64,000 bases of DNA from assembly GCA_916613615.1 (NCBI GenBank), contig OU744726.1:58296987-58360986 (forward strand), written 5' to 3'. Below, in pieces: positions 56,290-64,000 of this stretch; within the stretch, counting starts at the first letter, position 1; each line of letters opens with the position of its first letter. A model generated the notes under the pieces. The model was not told where the DNA came from and searched no databases. It saw nothing but the letters and a program-made list of their open reading frames with translations. The stretch is from Steromphala cineraria (taxonomy: Eukaryota > Mollusca > Gastropoda > Trochida > Trochidae). The translations under genes were made by a program, and so were the position numbers.

Positions 56290-57480
56290 CACTAACAAGT
56301 GAAGCAACTTCAGGTACAACCACTTCACTACCAAATGACCATTTCACCACCTGCCTCACCCACACAAAACATCCCACCATCCATACCAGCCATTCAATAT
56401 CATCATCCATACCATCCTCGCAAACCACCCAATCCCAATAACCACCCGTCACTTCATCAGCCCACCACACCCTACTATCCTTGACATCACCTACTCAACA
56501 AGCACCGCATATGTCACCTCATCGCACCGCCCATCACATCAACTTTACTGAATTGCCTACCATCCACATCACCCCAAACAACCCCGCCAAATCACATATC
56601 CCTACAAACAACAATTTACCTACCCCACCAACAGCCTCATCACCTGGCCCACTTTGCACCACAATACAACGATACAACCTATCCCACTTGCCAACCATCC
56701 ACAACGTCAACAACCATTCAAAGCCAAGAGCCACCACAAAACTTCCCCATCACTCGCCAAATTACCTTTCTCGCCAATCGCCACGTCCCCTACCCCACAA
56801 ATCACCACATGTCACTAACCCTTTCTAACGCCACATGTCGACAACCCCCTATCCACAAGCCGCCAAACTACCTGACTCATCACCTCCCAACCAAATTACC
56901 TGCCACAAACCTGCACATAATCTCCCCACCACCCGCCACATTACCTACCTAATCAACCACCCACATCACCTACCAAACTATCTGCCTCATCACCTACCAA
57001 ACAACCTGCACATCACCTACTCCACCACTTGCAACATTACCTCCGACACATCACATACCACATCACCTCCCCCACCAACCGTCAAACCACCTACCCTACC
57101 AACCGTGAAAGAACCTCCGCCACCAAACACCTCTTAACGCCACCCATTCCACCACCTGCCTAACCAACCACATCACCTTTCCCGCCATCCGCCACAATTC
57201 ATACCCTACAAGCCGATACCAAATACACATACTGATATTCCAACTCACCATTCGTCACATCAACTATCAAACTAATTATAAAAACCGCTCCACCGACTCA
57301 AAATAAGCCTCGTGACTATCCCACCACTAGAACCACCTGTCGTACCATCCTACGATGTCCCATTACCATCCCACCATCCCACCATCTAGCACATAACCTA
57401 CTCCATCATCAATACCATAATTCCTACCACAACAACTATCGTCAAACACACCTGAACCAACACCAATCACACCCGTTAAT
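56290..57480 (+). repeat. G-poor CCACC/ATCACC low-complexity tract
   Basis: About 1.2 kb of almost G-free plus strand, made of irregular units such as ACCTACC, CCACATCACC and AACTACCTGCC. Long open frames rich in Pro, His and Thr (56299-56484, 56481-56828, 56835-57137) follow from this composition and are broken by stops. The right end (57355-57480) is homologous to the shorter leader of TRIM copy 1, so the tract has expanded here or contracted there. Confidence 0.8.
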
Positions 57481-57501
57481 AAATTCTTTGTCTGATTCCA
57501 G

Positions 57502-57799
57502 ATGGACGACGCACTTTCAAAATTAAACGAAAACTTTCTCTCGTGTAACATCTGCACAGAGATATTCAAAGACCCCTGCACCATGGAGTGTCAGCATACT
57601 TTTTGTAAGGTATGCTTGACACGATACACAAAGACTCGCAGGGAGGCCATCAGTGCTAAATCTATCTTGTGTCCAAACTGCCGTCAGATGACCAAAGTTC
57701 CTCGACCTCAAGAACCAGTGGATCAATGGTCTCAACAGTTTAAGCCAAGTTTCCTCATACAAGGTCTTCTTGACACTTTCACGACCAAGGGGAGTTCAG
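57502..57799 (+). CDS. TRIM copy 2, exon 1 (RING)
   Basis: Starts at the first ATG after a TTTGTCTGATTCCAG acceptor-like sequence and runs 99 codons plus one base to the donor GTAATA. The N-terminal RING is a complete C3HC4 type: C15, C18, C30, H32, C35, C38, C57 and C60 (SCNICTEIFKDPC, CQHTFCKVC, CPNCRQM). This finger binds the ubiquitin-charged E2 and gives E3 ligase activity. The start is chosen because the ATG opens the RING at its usual spacing and is conserved in copy 1. Exon 1 joins exon 2 in phase 1 through Gly100. Together they encode a 629-residue protein of RING, two B-boxes, coiled coil and propeller, the order of TRIM proteins of the NHL-type class. Bivalves have many such genes; a role in innate immunity is often proposed but not shown here. 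Confidence 0.93.
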
Positions 57800-58373
57800 G
57801 TAATAATCTTGTTAGTTCATATATCAAGATGCCCTATATAATGTTTAAAAAGAATCAATTTCATACACTCACCTGACAGGTCAGGTTTTACAATATCTTG
57901 AATTCAAGTGAAAATACTTTACTTGTCACGGGAGTTCAGGCAATCATGTGGTTGTTAATATATTTATTTTTGTATTCAAAGGAATAGTTTCATATAAACT
58001 TAATCACCTACACCAACTTGACTTTGTATCAATTTATTTCAATACTTAAAGGCCACAGGCCTATAGTACAAAAGATACATTTACCTCCTTCGCAGGGATC
58101 ATATTATGGTGATAACTATAATTTTCAAACATATCATATATAGTGAAATATTATACTATAGCATATACAATTTCTCAAAATAGACATCATATCACAGAAA
58201 ATCAACCCCCCCCCCCACCCAAAAAAAATCAAACAATAGAATATACAATCAATTCATACTAGTTCATACATTGTTCTTTCTTTGTAACATGACTTTGTAT
58301 CATCTACGTGGTTTACACTTTAAGCTTTCAAATGTCCTGCTTCTGTTATACTTAATATTGTATACATTTTCAG
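57800..58373 (+). other. TRIM copy 2 intron
   Basis: A 574-bp GT-AG intron, homologous to the 316-bp intron of copy 1 apart from the retroposon insertion at 58032-58289. As in copy 1, the last stretch is open in frame with exon 2 and contains ATGs (58271, 58289). Confidence 0.88.
58032..58289 (-). mobile_element. 5'-truncated retroposon in the TRIM copy 2 intron
   Basis: A 258-bp insertion flanked by a 13-bp duplication of TGACTTTGTATCA (58019-58031 and 58290-58302). Copy 1 has this target once, near 40482, so it shows the empty site. On the minus strand it ends GGCCTTTAAGTATTGAAATA, like the LINE 3' tails at 23690 and 60835. An internal C-run lies near 58206-58218. Confidence 0.88.
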
Positions 58374-59965
58374 GTCCTTTGGAAAACTGTTGCTTCACCT
58401 GTCAGCAGATTGGGAGGACAACACAGGCCAGATCAGTTTGTGAAGACTGCGACATCCTGTTGTGTGAAGCCTGCGCTACAATGCATCAAGCCACTCCTGC
58501 ATTATCAGGTCACGTGATTTCACCTCTAGGGGCTGGATCAACTCCACGACTCACGAAACGAAAAGTCATGTGCAATGAACACAACTGTTTGGTTGAATTT
58601 TGCTGCAAAGATTGTCAGAAAGCTGTTTGCCACAAATGCTGTATCGTCTACCACAGAAAATGTCACTCTGTTGTCACACTTGAATCAATGATTCCAGAAA
58701 TGAAACAGGTACTGCAGCAGAATAGTGACCAAATCAACTCCCGTATCCAACAGGCAGGAAACACTTTGCAGAGTAAGATATCACAAGTGGAGGACATCAC
58801 ACAACAGAAATCTTCTCTGCAGTCAGAGATCAGAAGTGTCAGTCAGCAGGCCGTGGATCTGATCAGAAGAAAGGAGAAGAAACTCCTGGATGAACTAGAC
58901 ACACTCACTGAGAAGCAGACTGGACAAGTGAGAAGTCAGATAAAGTCTGGAGAAATTGACCTACAAACTCATCAACAGTACTCAGAGTTCATAAAACAAG
59001 TCCTGCGGTCTAACAGTCCAATGGATATGTTTGATATGTACACGCTGTGTCAATCAGGGGAGATAACTGCTGAAATACAGAGACATGAAACACAAGAAGA
59101 CCGAGCGAAAAAGGTTTTGTTTGAGCAACATCTGGATATGGATCAATTTGATAAGACTTTCCAACTTGGTCATTTGCAGGGTACACCTAAGCTTCTCTCA
59201 ACAGTCAGTATTGGAACAAAGGATGATCTAGAGACTCCAGATCCAACTGACATTGAAGTTTTGAATATCCGCGGAATAGACACATTAGTTATTACTGACT
59301 ACTGGAACAACAGTGTTAAGTCCTGTTACACAAAGCGAGGCAAACCTCACTGCACATCCCTCAAAGTTCCTATGAGCCCAGTAAGATTAACAAAGATAGG
59401 CCAGGACAGAGTAGCTGTATCACACTCCTCACACAACAGTATTGAACTGATCAAGCTGACTCCTGACCCAGTCCTTGTTTCCTCAATCAAAACAAAGAAG
59501 AAGTACACATGTCTGACAGCTCTCAGTGATACGACTCTGGCTGCATGTTGTAGAGATTCCTCCAGTATTGACGTCCTGGATCTGTCAGGGAGAGTCCTGA
59601 GATCTGTGATCACACCTAGCACTGGTCAGCAGCTGATACAGGAACCATGGTACATGTGTACAACACGTCAGGGTCACATTGTAGTGACATATGGTAAATT
59701 GGGTTCTGTTTACTGTGTAACACAGCAAGGTGAGGTTGTGTACACTTACAAGCTCGGAGGTGATGGTGTAACAACTACAGACACTGGTTCTGTTATCATG
59801 GCTGATTACAATAAGATCGTCCAGCTGACAGAGAGAGGGGAGTATGTGAGAGATTTGCTGACTGGACAAGATGGGATTGTTGGACCATACGGAGTATGTG
59901 TAAATGGGAACAAACTTTATGTTACAGAAGCATATGCAGAACATATCAAAATATTTCAGTTGTAA
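58374..59965 (+). CDS. TRIM copy 2, exon 2 (B-boxes, coiled coil, propeller)
   Basis: Follows the acceptor ATACATTTTCAG and ends in TAA at 59963-59965. B-box 1 spans about residues 105-146 (CCFTCQQIGR, CEDCDILLCEACATMH), B-box 2 about 166-197 (CNEHN, CCKDCQKAVCHKCC, HRKCH), and a coiled coil about 200-330 (heptad-like Leu/Ile with many Gln, Glu, Lys). The rest, to residue 629, is a six-bladed NHL-like propeller whose blades end in patterns such as GHIVVTYGKLGSVYCV, GSVIMADYNKIVQL and GPYGVCVNGNKLYVTE. The propeller is the substrate-binding end; the coiled coil makes an antiparallel dimer in known TRIMs. The reading frame is intact throughout. It is a close paralogue of 40570-42194, with most residues identical. 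Confidence 0.95.
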
Positions 59966-60834
59966 GTCTATGATAGAAAATTGAAATATTTTATCGATGC
60001 TTAAATAATTCTCAGTTAGACAGTTTTTCAGATAGAGTTACAAACCATGAATCATTTGCTAATGTTTCTGTATGATGAAAAACCTTATGTTAACTATGTT
60101 TCCTATTTCTAATATGTTATCCATTATTCATTATATATGTTATTCCCGTTCTCTCAATTATATGAGGACGGACAAGGCTTTCAAAAGACTATCTTTTTAT
60201 GACATAGCAAAATGTTTAACTTTGTGGGAAGTATCGGATATCATTGAATGATACGAAGCAAATATTTTTAGTATATATATACAAATGAAGCAGGGATGTC
60301 ACGAGTGACTAGGAAATGACATTTTCCCGAGCAAAGAAATATTTTTTTACTGGCACGAGTGTTTTATATACAAGTAACAAGATGGCAGCTCATCCATAAC
60401 TTCAGAAAGTATAACTGAAAAAGATTGTGTCAGCATTTCTTATTACTTCTTTAATTTGTCATGATAAGAACAGTTTGTATGCGATTTAGCGCCAATTTCA
60501 ATCAACATTGTTCAAACGAAAATATCACTATTTTTAAAAATTATTCATCTCTCAGTTTTAGCAAATATCTATCAATTCTAAATTCACCTTCCTTTTTTCG
60601 AAATCAGGGCCTCCTTTGACAAAACAACCTTTACTAAGGATGGCCTTTACTCCCATTCCTTAACATTGCACTAAGGCTACCTTAAGGACTTACGATCACC
60701 TTAGTGGTTTGTGAAAGGGGACCCAGGTCCTTAGTGTCAAAACCCTTTGCAGATGAATTGATACTTTTTGCTGATTCACCTGCCAGTTGACACGACTTTG
60801 CACGTGCTTTTTTCCTGAGACCAGGTCAGGTCAA
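59966..60834 (+). other. 3' flank of TRIM copy 2
   Basis: Homologous to 42195-43000 in patches. It probably includes the 3' UTR. 60600-60740 has no counterpart in copy 1. Confidence 0.55.
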
Positions 60835-61160
60835 AAGATGTTTATTGTATGGAAGGCCTCCGGCCCATATACAAAAGAGTTACAGCATGATATATTAAAT
60901 ATATGGTAAAGCGACATTCTTGATAATTACATACATATTTAAGAAAATACAATTTCTTTTAGTAAAAGTTCTCGTTTTGATAATGCATGTTTTACATACA
61001 AAGACAGTTGGGTAACAATTTTGTCATTCTTAGATTGTAACAAACAAATATAGCCATCCCTTGGTTGTTTTTCTAGAGACAAAGGATACTTATCACATGC
61101 TAAAACGATAAGTTCACTTGCTGGCACGATGTTGCCCCTTTTCAAGAATCTCTCAGAATT
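60835..61160 (-). mobile_element. LINE 3' end fragment
   Basis: On the minus strand, a 68-codon frame (61145-60939) with LYVKHALSKRELLL is followed by the tail TATGGGCCGGAGGCCTTCCA, then TACAATAAAC. The tail matches 23745-23790. It is absent from the paralogous flank of TRIM copy 1, so it is a copy 2-specific insertion. Confidence 0.7.
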
Positions 61161-61424
61161 CGATTCATTCTCTATTCACAATGCGATCTAACAGTATCAG
61201 TAAAACAACTTTTATTTTTCGATGAAAGAAGAAATGATATTGTTCACTTCATAAAATCAGACATATGTGTTAAATCCATGCTTTTGAATTGACATGTTTG
61301 TACTGATTGACCCGCTAGCTTTGTCAATAGCCACGACTTTGCACGAGGCGCATGCTTTACGCGTGCCACCAGTAAGTTTTCTGTATTGTTGAGCAACTGA
61401 TTTGCTAACTGGCGGAGTAATCAA

Positions 61425-61620
61425 TGTTCAGTTGGTGAATTTCAGCGCAGTATCATCAAATTGCAAGTTTTTCTTGTTCAGACCGATGCTCTCAGGTTTC
61501 GTTGCTATGCATAGCCTCAATGGTGTTGCGTGCTTTCTTCCTGCAAAATTACAATCAACCGACATATAAAGGAAATACCCTGGAAAGTGGCATTTAACCC
61601 CATATCACCTCACCTCGCTT
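61425..61620 (+). mobile_element. SINE core/3' fragment
   Basis: Shares with the full SINE at 62886-63178 (in its own orientation) the series GAATTTCAGYGCAGTA, CCGATGCTCKCAGGTTTC, ATAGCC(T/A)CAATGGTGTTGCG and a GAAATAC(T/C)CTTGAAAG-like end. The tRNA head is missing. Confidence 0.8.
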
Positions 61621-61644
61621 GTTTCCATCGAAACACAAGTTACG

Positions 61645-61750
61645 GTTGAGATAATGACCTACAGCCGAGTGGTTATCGGAAAATAATCTTCAAGCGAAAG
61701 CGAGAAGGTTATATTTCCGATAGCCACGAGGATGTGGTCATTATCTCACA
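61645..61750. repeat. 106-bp palindrome, centre AGCGAAAGCGAG
   Basis: Outer arms GTTGAGATAATGACC / GGTCATTATCTCAC and inner arms CGAGTGGTTATCGGAAA / TTTCCGATAGCCACGAG meet at CAAGCGAAAGCGAG. It has the same centre as the palindrome at 53354-53493. Confidence 0.9.
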
Positions 61751-62125
61751 TACACCACATGGCTTTACAAATTTGTATTTTAACAAAAGTAGAACAACAA
61801 CCAAATATTTAGTTAATTAATACTTCTGTTATGAGGTAAAACTTAAATACACTAAACTTCTTCACATTCCATTTGCACAAAATGCGAATTTCACGTGCAG
61901 ATTGAGCATGTCATGGCGAAGTTGTCAATCAGACAGATCTGAGCAAGAAGCAATCTGTTATAGTTGTTTCGACTAACTAACACCAAAATTCTTAATTGAA
62001 CTGAAATTAAATAATGTGAATACAATTTGTCAAAAACGTCACAGAAAATAAAGCTATGCATTTACTATACAAGCGTTTAAATATTGACATGTCTATAGAA
62101 TGTAAACTTTACTTATTTGACTGAA

Positions 62126-62885
62126 CTATCTGCCCTATTTTCCTGTATGGAGTGAAATATGGGGGTTGAAAATGTGAAAGCACTTAAAAGGATACATACG
62201 GATTTTATTAGATATATTTTGAATTTAAGACGAAGCACACCGACATACATGCTATATCGTGAAACTGGTAGATCACCACTCGTTGATAAAATCAAATTGC
62301 GAATGTTATGTTTCTGGTCTAGAATAATATCAGGGAAATGTAATTCTACGTTAACAGCATTGTACCAAATATCACTGACAAACTTCGTTAAATATAACAA
62401 TAAGAATAAATGGTTGACTTGTATCAAAACGACGTTAGATAATATTGGTATGTCCAATATATGGCAATCTCAAAATATAGTCTCATTTCCTTGGTTTAAA
62501 ATTGCTGTTAAACTTTGAATTTCAGACCAATCCCTTCAATTTATTTTCAATTGTATATCATTATCTTCTAATGGGCTTACTTATGAATGGAACCAAGGAA
62601 CCAAGCTCTGTAATACTTTAGTCAAATTTAGAACCGCCAATCACAAATTACCAATTGAAACAGGCCGCCGGGAAAACACTAACTCAAAAGAAAGATTTGT
62701 CCATCATGTCCCTCCCAAATCGGAGATGAATTTCATTACCTATTCCATTGTATCAAATTTAACAGCTACAGAAGAACTTATTTAAATAATTATTTTGTAA
62801 ACAACCCTAATTACCACAAAATGTCAGTTTTATTTGAAACTCACAATGTATTACAATTACGAAATCTATGTGAGATTATGTGGGG
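62126..62885 (+). mobile_element. LINE remnant, RT C-terminal end (plus strand)
   Basis: The open part 62159-62518 reads LKRIHTDFIRYILNLRRSTP, MLYRETGRSPLVDKIKLRML and WLTCIKTTLDNIGMSNIWQS. Beyond a TGA, further frames read FRTANHKLPIETGR and GDEFHYLFHC. This is the C-terminal half of a LINE ORF2 with its final Cys/His motif, of the same general type as 21405-22500. Stops and frameshifts make it inactive. It abuts the tail of the next SINE. Confidence 0.85.
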
Positions 62886-63178
62886 TTTATCGCCGCTTTC
62901 AAGAGTATTTCACTTTTATCGCGGCTGCTAGTATTATTGCAGGGAGAAAGCCCGCAACACCATTGTGGCTATACATTGCGGTGAAACCTGCGAGCATCGG
63001 CTGGAACTAGCAACCATGGGTGGTACTGCACTGAAATTCAGTGAAGCATTGCACCCAAACCTGACTGCGTGTAGAACAGTTCTCTACTGAAGACAAAGTT
63101 GCCGAGCCCCTGGCGGGATTCGAACCACGGACCTCCTGATCTGAAGCCGAACGCGCTAACCACTGCGCTATACCGCCC
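62886..63178 (-). mobile_element. tRNA-derived SINE, nearly complete
   Basis: On the minus strand it starts GGGGCGGTATAGCGCAGTGG (A box), has GGTTCGAATCCCGCC (B box) about 50 bases on, then a conserved body with CAGTCAGGTTTGGGTGCAAT, ATGGTTGCTAGTTCCAGCCG and CACAATGGTGTTGCGGGCTT. The tRNA-like head would be transcribed by RNA polymerase III. This head-plus-body plan is common for mollusc SINEs; the body resembles widely shared mollusc SINE domains, but I cannot name the family with certainty. Confidence 0.88.
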
Positions 63179-63320
63179 CACGAAATGTAAATTTCTCTCT
63201 ATCATAATGTCTGCAATGTAACACAACTGGATTGTTTCAAACCATAGTCTCAAATATGATATATTTATGTAAACTACGCCCGTAATGTTTTGCATGTACT
63301 TGTAAACTTATGGTAATAGA

Positions 63321-63321
63321 G

Positions 63322-63354
<33 letters not shown>
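63321..63354. repeat. (TTGA)n microsatellite
   Basis: About eight tandem TTGA/GATT units. Confidence 0.95.
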
Positions 63355-63355
63355 A

Positions 63356-63480
63356 GAGATCAAATTATAAAGATTCACATCATGTCCATTCACTGCCGTT
63401 TTTGTGTGAACAACTCTTATTCATCTTCAGTAAGAAAACGGAATGGCAAGGCTAAACATCGCATCATATATTTGATTACC
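63356..63480. mobile_element. TTAA-type MITE, family A, internal fragment
   Basis: Carries AAAGATTCACATCATGTCCA, GTTTTTGTGTGAACAA and AAGAAAACGGAATGGCA in the reverse orientation of the 19021 copy. Both termini are missing. Confidence 0.75.
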
Positions 63481-63574
63481 CACATTCATATAGATAAATT
63501 ATTTGCAATGTATTTTAATAAATGCTCTATTGACCGTCACTGTTTTACTGTTATATTTCATTTAAGCTAGTTAA

Positions 63575-63765
63575 AAAGGGCAATAGCACGTTTTTTTTAA
63601 ATTATATATTTCTAAGTTTTCGCTGATATGTGTACGTTAATGCTAAATGTTTCATTTTGTCAAAAATCGCATTCTGAACCAATTATCTATAGTCAGAGAT
63701 TAAATCATAAAGATTCACAAAACGTCCATTGGTTGGCGTTTTTGTGTGAACACCTCTTATTGCCT
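63575..63765. mobile_element. TTAA-type MITE, family A, truncated copy
   Basis: TTAA (63571-63574) is followed by AAAGGGCAATAGCACGTTTT, then the reverse-orientation internal sequence up to TTTTTGTGTGAACACCTC. The rest is lost near 63765. Confidence 0.8.
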
Positions 63766-64000
63766 TCGGGTCCAGAGACCCCAAAGTTATGTAACAGTTG
63801 ATATTGAAAACTAATGGCAGAAGTTTCTCTTTATAATTCTCTTGGAAACTACAAAGAGAAGTTTCAGCCAATGATATTTGTTTTAAGCACGTCATTGTAT
63901 TTCGAACGACCAATGGAGAGAGCTGTAGCAAATTTATACTCACGTGACCATGTGGGTAGTACATGTACGAAATAATTGGCAAGCTTTAATATGGAAACAG
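63766..64000. other. Unassigned window end
   Basis: No feature supported. Short complementary stretches (AAGTTTCTCTTT and AAAGAGAAGTTT) form a small imperfect hairpin near 63830-63865. Confidence 0.35.

Noticed and set aside
56299..57137. Pro/His/Thr-rich protein gene
   Set aside because: The frames follow from G-poor low-complexity DNA, are broken by stops, have no conserved counterpart in copy 1 and show no domain.
62113..62457. A 114-codon gene on the minus strand
   Set aside because: It is the antisense of the LINE C-terminal frame at 62159-62518.

Overview
The window looks like animal nuclear DNA, most likely from a bivalve or a closely related mollusc. It is AT-rich, genes are split by introns, and coding sequence is sparse. 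Mobile-element debris is of kinds common in bivalves: Tx1/L1-like and CR1/L2-like LINEs, tRNA-headed SINEs and many short inverted-terminal-repeat elements. There is also a tandem pair of TRIM-type E3 ubiquitin ligase genes. The taxonomic call is inference; no barcode gene is present.

Layout. 1-3800: AT-rich spacer with two direct copies of a roughly 0.9 kb repeat, each carrying a foldback hairpin, and between them a self-complementary 32-bp minisatellite. 3801-8546: a satellite of about 78 monomers of 61 bp with higher-order structure. 8547-12899: a dead Tx1/L1-like LINE on the minus strand, inserted inside the last satellite monomer and itself split by a TTAA-flanked MITE; the satellite resumes at 12900-12954. 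13118-17231: four phase-compatible minus-strand exons encoding an F5/8-type C (discoidin) domain and the start of a probable beta-helix region. 16113-27860: MITEs, three tandem tRNA-like units, large palindromes, LINE remnants, one candidate terminal exon of a membrane protein, and a Tc1 transposase scrap. 28310-34570: two diverged copies of a noncoding segment, a CR1/L2-like LINE tail, a GC-box-rich stretch and an 84-bp minisatellite. 34571-39955: mostly featureless.

39956-42194 and 57502-59965: two paralogous TRIM genes in direct orientation, about 17.5 kb apart, each with one intron and RING, two B-boxes, coiled coil and NHL-like propeller. The second is intact. The first has an in-frame stop in its RING exon. 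Their flanks are also duplicated, and each copy has collected its own transposon insertions, which gives natural empty sites for comparison. Between them (about 44-55.3 kb) lies a set of diverged repeats, including a block present four times. 60835-64000: LINE and SINE fragments, a palindrome and MITE pieces.

The real gene content is therefore three loci (discoidin/beta-helix, TRIM copy 1, TRIM copy 2) plus one uncertain terminal exon. The rest is repeats. The most unusual content is the motif-dense 61-bp satellite with a Tx1-type LINE in it, a set of about 100-140 bp palindromes with CG-rich centres, a small perfect foldback with an 11-bp target duplication, and the four-copy noncoding block. 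Homologies were judged by eye from motifs; no search was run.
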